Below, piece after piece: positions 10,134 to 22,102 of a stretch of 64,000 nucleotides of DNA; within the stretch, counting starts at the first letter, position 1, and each line of letters starts with the position of its first letter. The translations under genes were made by a program, and so were the position numbers. The notes beneath the pieces are model-generated. The model did no database searches. It saw nothing but the letters and a program-made list of their open reading frames with translations, and was not told the origin of the DNA. This DNA comes from an uncultured Verrucomicrobiae bacterium (GTDB lineage Bacteria; Verrucomicrobiota; Verrucomicrobiia; Limisphaerales; AAA164-E04), in the NCBI GenBank assembly GCA_943788245.1, contig CALSPN010000046.1, positions 64,635 through 128,634 of the forward strand. Direction: 5' to 3'.

Positions 10134-10804
10134 ATGAGAACTAAAACAAACTCAATGAAAGGATTGATCTGCGCTGTTGCAGTAGTAGCAACGATCACAT
10201 CAGCTCTCGCTCAAGGCGATGTAGTTTATGACAACTCTTCTGACCCAGTCCTAGGTACTTTTGTTCCCTGAGGATACATCTCTTGAGTTTGGTGATCAAA
10301 TTGTCTTATCAGGAGGCGCAAGTCTTGTTACCGAGTTCAGACTTGAATACTTTTCTTCCGATGCTGCCGGTACAGGCGTCATTCGATTTCGTGCCAACGA
10401 TGGTGCTGTCGACCTTCTGGGTGGTTTTGAAACTGGACAACTTGAGCCTTCCACTTTGCTCTACGAAAGCCCTTCTTTCCCATTGCAAGCTGATTTCAAT
10501 ACGCTTGAAATAACAGGTCTTTCAGTTCCAGTGCCTGCTGACATGTTTACTTTTACCGTTGAATTTAGCGACGTTCCTAACACTCAGAACGTTGGTTTGT
10601 TGCTTCGTAATCCCCCAGTTGTCGGAAGCAGTTTTGATGATGTTTGGGTACGGCCCGAAAACGGTGATTGGGCTCTTCGCCAAATCCCTCTAACAACCGC
10701 CAATCTAGCCGCTCAAGTTGTTGCTGTCCCTGAGCCAGGAACAGTCGCTCTAGCTCTTGATTGGAATTGGTTCACTCTTTGGTTTCATGCGTCGTCGCCG
10801 TTAA
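10134..10804 (+). CDS. PEP-CTERM sorting-domain protein, broken by two +1 frameshifts
   Basis: Signal peptide MRTKTNSMKGLICAVAVVATITSALAQGDVVYDNSSDPVLGTFVP* from 10134; body in frame 10261 (EDTSLEFGDQIVLSGG...VAVPEPGTVALAL); dropping one base at about 10759 gives LIGIGSLFGFMRRRR*, a canonical PEP-CTERM tail. Confidence 0.85.
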
Positions 10805-10847
10805 TCCGGCTGATGTGCTGATCCATTCAAAATACACGATTTGCGAA

Positions 10848-10876
10848 GCGCGAGGTTTTACACCTCGCGCTTTTTT
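10848..10876 (+). terminator. Rho-independent terminator after the PEP-CTERM gene
   Basis: Perfect 9-bp stem GCGCGAGGT-TTTAC-ACCTCGCGC followed by TTTTTT. Confidence 0.9.
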
Positions 10877-10915
10877 GTGTTTTTTGTTTCTGATATATCA
10901 GCTAATTTCATAGTT

Positions 10916-13492
10916 ATGGTTAAGCCAAAATCACCCAGTCCTATGATGGAGCAATACCGAAATATTCGTGAGAGTTTGCCGCGGGATACTCTTTTGTTAT
11001 TTCGGTTGGGAGATTTTTATGAAATGTTCTTTGAAGATGCTCAAAATGGTGCTGCTATTTTAAATGTTGCACTCACTAAGCGTGGTATGACTCCCATGTG
11101 TGGAATTCCTTACCATGCCGCTTCAAATTACATATCCAAGATTCTAAAAGCAGGGAAAAAGGTTGCTTTATGTGATCAAGTAGAAGAAGCAAAACCAGGG
11201 AAACTCGTCAAGCGAGCGGTTACTCAGGTTCTCAGTCCAGGTACCCATTTTGATGAAAAGCTTCTTTCCTCCGAATCTCACAATTATCTAGCAAGTCTGT
11301 TTTGTGTGCAGAATTCGTATGGTATTGCCTATGTAGATTTAACAACGGGTGATTTTAAAACTGCAACTATAAAAACAGAGGAGGAAGTTTTAACAGAATT
11401 GCAGCGCATCCAACCATCCGAGGTAATCGTGCCGACAGATAATTCTAAATTACAATCTGTTCTCGAAGGTCAAACATTTATCGTCAGTGAATATGAGGAT
11501 TGGGTTTTCGACCAAGATACAGCTCGGTTTACCTTACTGGAGCATTTTAAGGTTAAAACTTTGGATGGTTTTGGCTTGAAGGGGAAAGCTGCCGCCGTTG
11601 GAGCCGCAGGTGCCGTCCTGCATTATCTTACTCATCAATTGAGAAGAAGCGTCATTCATTTGACTCGCATTTCATGTTATGAGCCTTCTGAGTTTTTGAT
11701 TTTAGATTCAGTGACCCTAAGGCATTTGGAAATTCTCGAACCTGCTTACCGTTCCAATGTGAAGGGCGTGAGCTTGTATGATGCAGTCAATCATACAATC
11801 ACACCCATGGGGGCCAGGCGACTGAAAGAATGGTTGGCTTTTCCACTTGCAGAGCATGCCGGGATTTGTAACAGGCAAGCTGCTGTTCGTAAATGGCTGC
11901 GAAACCCTGGGAAACTTTTTGATTTCAGATCTTCTCTGAAATCTATTCGGGATTTGGAACGTACCATGAGTCGTCTAAGCATGGGAGTTGGAAATGCACG
12001 AGATCTGAATATTCTGAAAATAGGACTGGAATGCGTGCCTGACTTGAAATGTCTTATTGAATCCATTCAAGAAACCAATGATTCAGATGATCCTCAATTG
12101 GGACTCAATGAATCCATGATCGACAGTCCAAATTCGTTATTGGTAGATGAATTGAAATCACAGATTCACGAATTGCCGGATTTAGTGCATCTCATCAGTA
12201 TTTCCATAGTGGATGAACCTGCATCGGTATTGAAGGAAGGTAACTTGATCCGTGATGGATTTAACAAAGAATTAGATGAAATACATGCTGCTAAACGAGA
12301 TGGTAAAGCATGGATTGCACAATTCCAGGCTGAAGAAATTGAGAAAACCGATATTGCTTCGCTTAAAGTTCGGTTCAATTCTGTTTTTGGTTACTTTATT
12401 GAAATAACCAAAACACATCTTGATAAAGTTCCTGGCCATTATGTTAGAAAGCAAACCATCGCTAATGGTGAACGTTTCATTACAGAATCTCTAAAAGAAG
12501 TCGAAGGAAAGATTCTGGGGGCCGAAGAACGATCTGTGAAATTGGAATATGAGATTTTCCTCCGCGTCCGCGAAAAGGTACTCACCTATCTTGAGCAAGT
12601 TCAGCAAACCGCTGCTGCTATCGCGGATTTGGATGTTCTAAGTGCATTTGCAGAATTAGCTCAGACTCATGATTACACCGCGCCCAAAATAACTCAAAAT
12701 GGTGAGTGTCTTATTGAGCAGGGCAGGCATCCAGTATTGGAACAATCGTTACAGAGCGAGCGATTTGTTCCCAATGACACCTCATTGGATCAAGAAAATG
12801 AGCAGATTGCCTTGATCACGGGGCCTAACATGGCAGGAAAAAGTACTTTCATTCGACAAACAGCGCTACTGGCAATCCTCGCTCACACAGGTTCTTTCAT
12901 TCCAGCTAAATCATCGAGCATCGGTGTAATGGATCGTATCTTCACTCGTATTGGTGCCAGTGATGATTTATCGAGGGGGCAATCGACATTCATGGTCGAA
13001 ATGAGCGAAACAGCCAATATTCTGAATAATTCGACACAGAAAAGCCTTGTCATCCTAGATGAGATTGGAAGGGGAACAAGTACCTTCGATGGTCTGAGCC
13101 TCGCTTGGTCGATCGTTGAATTTTTACATAATCAAGTTGGTGCAAAGACTTTATTTGCAACTCATTACCATGAATTGACGGAGTTAGCTTCAAAGTTAAA
13201 GCGTCTTAAAAACTATAATGTGGCCGTCAAAGAGTGGAACGATAAAGTGGTTTTTTTGCATCAGATACTTCCGGGGGGTACCGATAAGAGTTATGGAATT
13301 CAGGTTGCCAGGTTGGCTGGTGTGCCACTGGACGTTATCCAACGGGCAAAACAGATTTTGAATAATCTTGAAGAAGCGGAGTTATCCCCTGTTGGTCAAG
13401 CCAAACTCAAAACAAGGCATCGAGCCGAACGCGAAAAATTGAAAAAACTTGAACCTTCACCGCAACTTGATCTTTTTTCCATACTATCCTGA
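10916..13492 (+). CDS. mutS: DNA mismatch repair protein MutS
   Basis: PMMEQYRNIRESLPRDTLLLFRLGDFYEMFFEDA; ITGPNMAGKSTFIRQ; DEIGRGTSTFDGLSLAW; start at MVKPKSPSP because the upstream ORF start overlaps a terminator. Confidence 0.97.
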   Translation: MVKPKSPSPMMEQYRNIRESLPRDTLLLFRLGDFYEMFFEDAQNGAAILNVALTKRGMTPMCGIPYHAASNYISKILKAGKKVALCDQVEEAKPGKLVKRAVTQVLSPGTHFDEKLLSSESHNYLASLFCVQNSYGIAYVDLTTGDFKTATIKTEEEVLTELQRIQPSEVIVPTDNSKLQSVLEGQTFIVSEYEDWVFDQDTARFTLLEHFKVKTLDGFGLKGKAAAVGAAGAVLHYLTHQLRRSVIHLTRISCYEPSEFLILDSVTLRHLEILEPAYRSNVKGVSLYDAVNHTITPMGARRLKEWLAFPLAEHAGICNRQAAVRKWLRNPGKLFDFRSSLKSIRDLERTMSRLSMGVGNARDLNILKIGLECVPDLKCLIESIQETNDSDDPQLGLNESMIDSPNSLLVDELKSQIHELPDLVHLISISIVDEPASVLKEGNLIRDGFNKELDEIHAAKRDGKAWIAQFQAEEIEKTDIASLKVRFNSVFGYFIEITKTHLDKVPGHYVRKQTIANGERFITESLKEVEGKILGAEERSVKLEYEIFLRVREKVLTYLEQVQQTAAAIADLDVLSAFAELAQTHDYTAPKITQNGECLIEQGRHPVLEQSLQSERFVPNDTSLDQENEQIALITGPNMAGKSTFIRQTALLAILAHTGSFIPAKSSSIGVMDRIFTRIGASDDLSRGQSTFMVEMSETANILNNSTQKSLVILDEIGRGTSTFDGLSLAWSIVEFLHNQVGAKTLFATHYHELTELASKLKRLKNYNVAVKEWNDKVVFLHQILPGGTDKSYGIQVARLAGVPLDVIQRAKQILNNLEEAELSPVGQAKLKTRHRAEREKLKKLEPSPQLDLFSILS

Positions 13493-13553
13493 TTGAAGAT
13501 TCCAATTTATTTTTCACTGGCCATAATTCTCAATTAAAGTCAAATTAACAAAC

Positions 13554-14744
13554 GTGATTCAGATCGAACGTCAAGTTCAAGTGTCGTATCGGCATCGGGT
13601 GTTGTTTACAAAAGGCGTTTTTGAGGCAAGCAACCCGGTTCTTCGTGATTTACTCTTGGAAGGTTTTAAATCTGATCCCGTCAAAGTGCTGGTAATTGCA
13701 GATGATGGATTGGTTCGTGCCTATCCGGAGCTTTCCGGCCAGATTCATCGATATTTTGATCAATATCCGGATATTGACCTCGTTTGTCCTGCCATCATTG
13801 CTGAAGGTGGAGAAAGAGTGAAAAACTCTTATTTTCATGTTTCAGAAATACAATCACCAATTGATCGATACCACATTGACCGGCATTCCTATGTGATTGC
13901 TATTGGTGGTGGCGCTTTGCTGGACATGGTGGGCCTAGCTTCAGCGACAGCCCATCGAGGTGTGCGACACATCCGTATTCCGACAACGACTTTAAGTCAG
14001 GCGGATTCCGGTGTTGGGGTGAAAAACGGAATTAATGCTTTCGGTAAGAAAAATTTTGTCGGTACATTTGCTCCTCCATTTGCTGTCGTTAACGACTTGG
14101 CATGGTTGGGAGGTTTGTCAGAGCGTGACAAGCGCGGTGGTTACTCTGAGGCTGTTAAAGTTGCTTTGATTCGAGATCAGGCATTTTTTGAAGAATTGGA
14201 AGAATCTGCTGAGAAACTCGCCAGCTTTGACGATGAATCGATGGAACGATTGATTTATAAGTGTGCTGAACTGCATGTCAATCACATCGCTTCAAGTGGG
14301 GATCCATTTGAGTTCGGCTCCGCTCGTCCCCTTGATTTTGGTCATTGGGCGGCTCACAAACTTGAACAGTTATCGAGTTATTCCATCCGACATGGAGAAG
14401 CTGTTGCGATTGGGATCTGCTTGGATGTGATTTACTCAGGACTGGTTGGTATGCTGCAAGAAGCCGAAGTGGATCGCGTCTTGAACTTGATAGAAAAGCT
14501 TGGGTTTGAACTCTACTCCAACGAACTTCACTATACCACGAGTGAAGGGAATTATACCGTTCTGAAAGGGCTCGAAGAGTTCCGAGAGCATCTAGGTGGA
14601 GAGTTGACAGTGACACTTTTAGAGGGAATCGGCAAAGGCACCGAGGTGCATGAAATCAACTTACCCAAAATGAATCAAGCAATGCATATTTTACGAGACC
14701 GATTTCAATCTGATTCTGCCAAGATTATTTTAGCTCATCCCTGA
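13554..14744 (+). CDS. eboD: 3-dehydroquinate synthase-like sugar-phosphate cyclase, EboD-like
   Basis: [57 protein letters not shown]: cyclase fold but divergent from canonical AroB; adjacent to an EboF-like phosphatase. Confidence 0.72.
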   Translation: [396 protein letters not shown]

Positions 14745-14765
14745 TTCGGCCATCCTTTTGTTATA

Positions 14766-16169
14766 ATGAAGCGTCTGGCTGTTATCAATGTCGTTGGCTT
14801 GACTGCCGATCTCATTGATCGAGGGATGCCTCGTATCAAGGCCATGGCGCAGCAAGGTGGAATCACTCGTATTGATCCTGCCTTACCTGCGCTTACCTGT
14901 ACTGCCCAGTCAAATTACCTCACTGGATCACAACCTTCCACACACGGAATCGTCGCCAATGGTTGGTATGACCGCGACCTTGCCGAAGTTCAGTTCTGGA
15001 AGCAACCCAACCAGCTTGTTCAGGCACCCAAAGTTTGGGAGCAACTCAGAGAGCAGATACCAGATTTCACATGTGCTAAACTTTTTTGGTGGTATAACAT
15101 GCATTCCACTGCGGACTTCAGTATCACTCCGCGTCCCATGTATCCAGCAGATGGTCGGAAGTTTTTTGATATTTATTCATGGCCCTACAATATACGACCG
15201 GAAATCACTCGGGACCTGGGGGCTTTTCCTTTTCCTGCTTTCTGGGGGCCGGCTGCTGGCGTTCAATCGCCTCAGGGAGAACCTGATGCGGTTTCACGAT
15301 GGATAGCAAACGCTGCCAAATGGATGGAATCCCATCATAAACCTTCCCTGAGTTTGATTTATCTTCCTCACCTAGATTACAATTTACAACGCCATGGACC
15401 TGGTCATTCATCTATTCCAGATGATCTCAAGCGTATTGACCATATTGTTGGTGATTTGTTCGATTTTCTGGTTGGGCAGGGTGTTGACGCTTTAATTCTT
15501 TCGGAGTACGGAATTACTGAGGTGAAAAAAGCGATTCACCTCAATCGCCTTTTTCGCGAACAGGGCTGGCTGACCATCAAAGAAGAATTGGGTCATGAGT
15601 TAATAGATTTTGGAGCATCCAAGGTATTCGCAGTGGCAGATCATCAAGTAGCCCATGTATACATTCAGGACGCAACAATGATGCGTCAGGTGAGAACACT
15701 GCTTGAAACTGTCGATGGAGTGGATTGGATCTGGAGTGGCGAAGATAAAGCAAAGCAAGGCATTGATCATGAACGTTCGGGTGATCTTGTCGTCTTTTCC
15801 AAAGATTGGGCATGGTTTACTTATTATTACTGGTTAGATGATCAGAAAGCGCCCGACTTCGCGCGGTGTGTGGATATTCATCGAAAACCTGGATATGATC
15901 CGGTTGAGTTGTTTTTGGATCCTGCTCTGAAATTTCCAAAGTTAAAAATCGCACAACGTTTGCTCCAGAAGAAACTTGGATTTCGTATGCTCATGGACGT
16001 GATTCCATTGGATGCTACTTTGGTCAAAGGGTCTCATGGAACGCGTCCGGCCGATGAACGTCATTTTCCCGTGATCCTTTCAAACACCTCTGGTTTGATC
16101 CCCGAGGATGATTGTATTTCTTCTGTTCGAGTTGCTGAGGTGATCAAATCCTATTTTTCTGACCAATAG
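14766..16169 (+). CDS. Alkaline phosphatase/nucleotide pyrophosphatase superfamily protein, EboF-like
   Basis: PALTCTAQSNYLTGSQPSTHGIVANGWYDRD and KGSHGTRPADERHFPV are type I phosphodiesterase/nucleotide pyrophosphatase signatures; 21 bp after the DHQS-like gene. Confidence 0.75.
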   Translation: MKRLAVINVVGLTADLIDRGMPRIKAMAQQGGITRIDPALPALTCTAQSNYLTGSQPSTHGIVANGWYDRDLAEVQFWKQPNQLVQAPKVWEQLREQIPDFTCAKLFWWYNMHSTADFSITPRPMYPADGRKFFDIYSWPYNIRPEITRDLGAFPFPAFWGPAAGVQSPQGEPDAVSRWIANAAKWMESHHKPSLSLIYLPHLDYNLQRHGPGHSSIPDDLKRIDHIVGDLFDFLVGQGVDALILSEYGITEVKKAIHLNRLFREQGWLTIKEELGHELIDFGASKVFAVADHQVAHVYIQDATMMRQVRTLLETVDGVDWIWSGEDKAKQGIDHERSGDLVVFSKDWAWFTYYYWLDDQKAPDFARCVDIHRKPGYDPVELFLDPALKFPKLKIAQRLLQKKLGFRMLMDVIPLDATLVKGSHGTRPADERHFPVILSNTSGLIPEDDCISSVRVAEVIKSYFSDQ

Positions 16170-16178
16170 ATTCATTAA

Positions 16179-18260
<2,082 letters not shown>

Positions 18261-18331
18261 TCGAATCACCCAATTGCCTTGATCCATTGGACAAACCTAA
18301 CAGGATTCAGTAATTTGCATGAACCAAACAT

Positions 18332-19594
18332 ATGAACCGACCAAATCCTTTACCTGATCATTCAAGATCATTCCGACCTTCTGACCGGAGACGTTTCCTG
18401 GGGAGCCTGGCAACCGCGCTTGGTGCACCCCTGGTATTTCAGGATCTTTTACTCAAAACAGGCATTTTCCCCAGTGCTCTGGCTCAAGAAGCATTGTTGA
18501 AAGGTTGGCCTGGTAAAGAGGAATTAAGGATGCTCAGCGATAAACCTCTCAACGCCGAAGCGACTGCAAAACTTCTGGATGATGAGATAACTCCCTACTC
18601 CAGGCACTTTGTCCGTAACAACGGATTGATTCCTGATCGAGCCAGGCAGGGGACATTGGGTGATTGGTCTTTGACTATTGACGGCGAAGTGAATGAATCG
18701 TTGAAGTTTGATCTCGATGCGTTGAAGGATACTTTTTCACCTCACGAGGCCACTCTGGTGATTGAGTGTGGTGGTAATGGGCGAGCGGGATACTACCCCA
18801 AGGTAGGAGGCAATCCGTGGACCCTGGGTGCAGTGGGTTGTGCTCGGTATCGTGGAGTTCGTTTGAAGGATGTGTTGCGTCATGCAGGAGTTAAATCATC
18901 TGCTGTTTACATCGGATATTATGGTGAAGATCTCACGCTGAGTCGTGAGTCAGGTAAATTTCCCATCTCGCGTGGAGTGCCTATCGAAAAAGCGCTTGAT
19001 GAAAATACAATGCTCGCATGGGAGATGAATGGTAAGCCCTTGCCCGCTGAGCATGGATTTCCGCTCAGGCTTATTTGTCCCGGCTGGCCAGGTTCCACTT
19101 CAGGTAAGTGGTTGAAACGAATCCAAGTGCGTGACCAAATTCATGATGGAACCAAAATGACAGGAACCTCATACCGTGTGCCGAAACATCCTGTCGCTCC
19201 GGGAGCCAAAGTGCCGACTGAGGATATGCAAATCATCCAAACCATGCCTGTCAAATCCATCATCACGCATCCGGAAACAGGCAGCTCATCTCAGGATGGT
19301 AGAAATGTGCGCTTGCGTGGGCATGCCTGGAGTGGCAAGGGGCGCGTGGCACGGGTGGATCTCAGTTATGATTTCGGGGCTACCTGGACGCAGGCGTCCC
19401 TATCGAATCCGGTCAATGCCTTTGCATGGCAGCGTTGGGAGTTAGGTTTGAAATTGCCTGTTACTGGCTATTATGAAATATGGGCCCGTGCTACTGACAT
19501 CACTGGTGGGATGCAACCGATGCTTGTTCCTGGCTGGAATCCCAAAGGCTACTTGAACAATGCTGCCCACCGAATTGCGGTCCGTGTTGCTTAA
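18332..19594 (+). CDS. Sulfite oxidase-type molybdoenzyme (SorA-like), Tat-exported
   Basis: Twin-arginine motif RRRFLGSLATA; VIECGGNGRAGYYP, WTLGAVGCARYRGVRLKDVL; C-terminal Mo-co dimerisation-like domain. Confidence 0.82.
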   Translation: MNRPNPLPDHSRSFRPSDRRRFLGSLATALGAPLVFQDLLLKTGIFPSALAQEALLKGWPGKEELRMLSDKPLNAEATAKLLDDEITPYSRHFVRNNGLIPDRARQGTLGDWSLTIDGEVNESLKFDLDALKDTFSPHEATLVIECGGNGRAGYYPKVGGNPWTLGAVGCARYRGVRLKDVLRHAGVKSSAVYIGYYGEDLTLSRESGKFPISRGVPIEKALDENTMLAWEMNGKPLPAEHGFPLRLICPGWPGSTSGKWLKRIQVRDQIHDGTKMTGTSYRVPKHPVAPGAKVPTEDMQIIQTMPVKSIITHPETGSSSQDGRNVRLRGHAWSGKGRVARVDLSYDFGATWTQASLSNPVNAFAWQRWELGLKLPVTGYYEIWARATDITGGMQPMLVPGWNPKGYLNNAAHRIAVRVA

Positions 19595-19608
19595 GAAAGG
19601 ATAAACCT

Positions 19609-20019
19609 ATGATGCAGTGTTTAAAACATTCCTTCGGTACGTCGTTCTTCACGTCATTGCTGGGAGGGACCCTGGGCCTGGGGATGGCAGTGAGCGTATG
19701 GGCCTCATATGTTGCTGCTGAGGAAGGCAAAGCTTCAGCCAATCCATGGGGGCTCCATTCAGATCCCGCGATGGGATTGGTATTGGCTAACTGTGGCAAC
19801 TGTCATTCGCCTTACCTGATCACTCATCACCATCGTTCCCGTGAGGATTGGGATAAAACGATGATAAAAATGGAATCTAACGGGATGGCTCCACCCTCGG
19901 ATGTGATCCGAAACATGCTTTTGGATTATCTGGAAAAACATCAGGGACCGCTCATTGAGGATCGTCCTCAGGCATCGCCCTGGGGACATACTGCCTTCAA
20001 CGCCAATCCCCTTTGGTAG
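19609..20019 (+). CDS. Small c-type cytochrome, probable electron acceptor of the sulfite oxidase (SorB-like)
   Basis: Single CGNCH haem motif, N-terminal signal/anchor, immediately downstream of the sulfite oxidase gene. Confidence 0.75.
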   Translation: MMQCLKHSFGTSFFTSLLGGTLGLGMAVSVWASYVAAEEGKASANPWGLHSDPAMGLVLANCGNCHSPYLITHHHRSREDWDKTMIKMESNGMAPPSDVIRNMLLDYLEKHQGPLIEDRPQASPWGHTAFNANPLW

Positions 20020-20021
20020 GT

Positions 20022-20552
20022 TCAAGGGGTAGCTGTTTTCGGCGGTGGAACAATTGTTTGAATGGCGTCTTCAGGAAGAACTCCACCGACGCGCCATTGA
20101 TTTTCTTCCAGTGCCATGACATATGAATAAACGGCAGTGGGCTTCCCCTCCATGCTCAGGCGCGCGCGTACCAAAGCCTGCGAACCGTCATCATAAACTT
20201 CGCTGAACTCCAGTTGTTCATAGCGCAGCATGGGCTCAAATTGAATTCGAATCATTCTTTCGAATTCGGTCAATGGAATTTGGCTGCGAATTCCAAAGGA
20301 TGCAGATTGGTAGGCCTCATCAAATTGTTCTGACCGTATCGCATTGAGTTGTTTTGCCAGAACATCCATGACAGCCCTGCGGATGGGGGGATCGCTTGGG
20401 AATACCTTGATCGTTTGTTGGCGTGGAGCTTTTGGCCTGAAAGGCATCACCTTTGGAGAAGTATAATCAGAAATCAGCACAGGTAAATAAATCACCGCTC
20501 CGAGAAGGAGCAATGTTCCAATCGTTTCCTTGAAGGTCCAATGTATTTTCAT
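20022..20552 (-). CDS. DUF4864-like membrane-anchored protein
   Basis: N-terminal TM segment plus QLNAIRSEQFDEAYQSASFGIRSQ...WRVGGV pattern. Confidence 0.6.
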   Translation of the reverse strand: MKIHWTFKETIGTLLLLGAVIYLPVLISDYTSPKVMPFRPKAPRQQTIKVFPSDPPIRRAVMDVLAKQLNAIRSEQFDEAYQSASFGIRSQIPLTEFERMIRIQFEPMLRYEQLEFSEVYDDGSQALVRARLSMEGKPTAVYSYVMALEENQWRVGGVLPEDAIQTIVPPPKTATP

Positions 20553-20600
20553 CTGTTGAAGCCGTCCCGTTCTGCCTTGTTGAGTGGAGATAGAATCCAG

Positions 20601-21959
20601 TTATGGCTTTTGCCAGCTTACCCGGCCAGCCTCCTGAATGTGATCCATCAATTCTCGAACCAGCATGCGGTGGATGTCCGGGTTATTCTTGGAAAGATCG
20701 GTGGTTTCCTGAGGGTCTTTTTCGATGTTGTATAGTTCGTAAGGGGTAAAAGGTGAGTTTTGAACCAGCTTCCAATTCCCTCTTCTAAAGGCGTAATAAT
20801 CACGACCTTGATAACGCATATTGCCTTCACGTCTTACCCAAACCATGTCTCTCGTTTTTTGCGGAGACTTTTCTCCGCGGAGAGTCGAGAGAAATGACTG
20901 CCCTTCCACTTGAGTAGAGATAGGTTTTCCGGCTACCTCACAAAGAGTGGGATAAATATCCATGGTCATCAGCAATTGATCAGATCGGCCACCAGGTTGA
21001 ATGACTCCCGGCCAAACCGCACATGCTGGAACGATGATACCGCCCTCATACATGTCCTGCTTTCCCCCGCGAAAAGGTCCGCAATGTGCCCCGACATTCA
21101 ACTGCCCGCCGTTATCACTTGTAAAGATGATCAGCGTTTCTTCCAACTGATTTGAAACTTGGAGTGCTTCAATGACCCTTCCAATGCCATAGTCCATATG
21201 CTCAATGAGAGCGACGAGCTTAGCCCTGCGGTCGGTGATGTTGGATTCTCTTGCCTTGACTCGTTGATACCAGGCATCGGGTGGTTGAATCGGCGTGTGT
21301 GGAGCGTTGTATGCCAGGTAAAGAAAAAAGGGTTTCTGCTGGTCTTCCTGCTCAAGGATGTAATCTGATGCCCACTGTGAGAAGAGATCCGTCGCGTGTC
21401 CAACGGGGTGGATAGGATCCCTGTTACGTCGCATGTAATGTTTTCCATGTCTGCGATGGTTATAGTAATCATCCATCATATCCCCCAGAAAGCCGTGAAA
21501 AAAATCGAACCCGCGCTCAGTGGGAGTGTTGGGAGATTCGAGTCCTAGATGCCATTTGCCAATGAGGGCGTTATGATATCCCGCTGATTTCAATTGCTCT
21601 GGCAGCATTTTAGTCTTCGGATCCAAATATCCCCAGCTATCTGCAGGATGGGTGCGTATGACGCCAGGCACGCCTACTAAATCCGGATAGCGCCCACTCA
21701 ACAAGGCCGCTCGAGTAGGGGAACATACAGGGCAGTTGGCATAAAACTGATCAAAGCGCATGCCCGCATCCATCAAGGAATCAATGTTGGGAGTTTGAAG
21801 GTCCTTGGCCCCGTAACTCGATAAATCCCCATAACCAAGATCATCCACCAGGATTACCAGGATATTGGGTTGCTGAACGGTCTTTTTACTTTCTTCTGCC
21901 CGAACGTAAATTCCAAAAATGAGTAACCACAAGCAAAGTAGAATCGATGGTTTTCGCAT
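20601..21959 (-). CDS. Sulfatase (arylsulfatase family), secreted
   Basis: ILVILVDDLGYGDLSSYG; formylglycine motif CSPTRAALLSGR; GKWHLG; signal peptide. Confidence 0.92.
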   Translation of the reverse strand: MRKPSILLCLWLLIFGIYVRAEESKKTVQQPNILVILVDDLGYGDLSSYGAKDLQTPNIDSLMDAGMRFDQFYANCPVCSPTRAALLSGRYPDLVGVPGVIRTHPADSWGYLDPKTKMLPEQLKSAGYHNALIGKWHLGLESPNTPTERGFDFFHGFLGDMMDDYYNHRRHGKHYMRRNRDPIHPVGHATDLFSQWASDYILEQEDQQKPFFLYLAYNAPHTPIQPPDAWYQRVKARESNITDRRAKLVALIEHMDYGIGRVIEALQVSNQLEETLIIFTSDNGGQLNVGAHCGPFRGGKQDMYEGGIIVPACAVWPGVIQPGGRSDQLLMTMDIYPTLCEVAGKPISTQVEGQSFLSTLRGEKSPQKTRDMVWVRREGNMRYQGRDYYAFRRGNWKLVQNSPFTPYELYNIEKDPQETTDLSKNNPDIHRMLVRELMDHIQEAGRVSWQKP

Positions 21960-22102
21960 GTGAACACGTTACACCAGATTTTGATTTCATCGAACTTTTT
22001 GTGCCCTCGTGTATGATGTTAGCCTCATGTAACCAATGTCACCTGCAGGATAAGACGAACTCCAATGCTGCAATGTGTGGGCATTCCGACCGCTCCTGTC
22101 AA

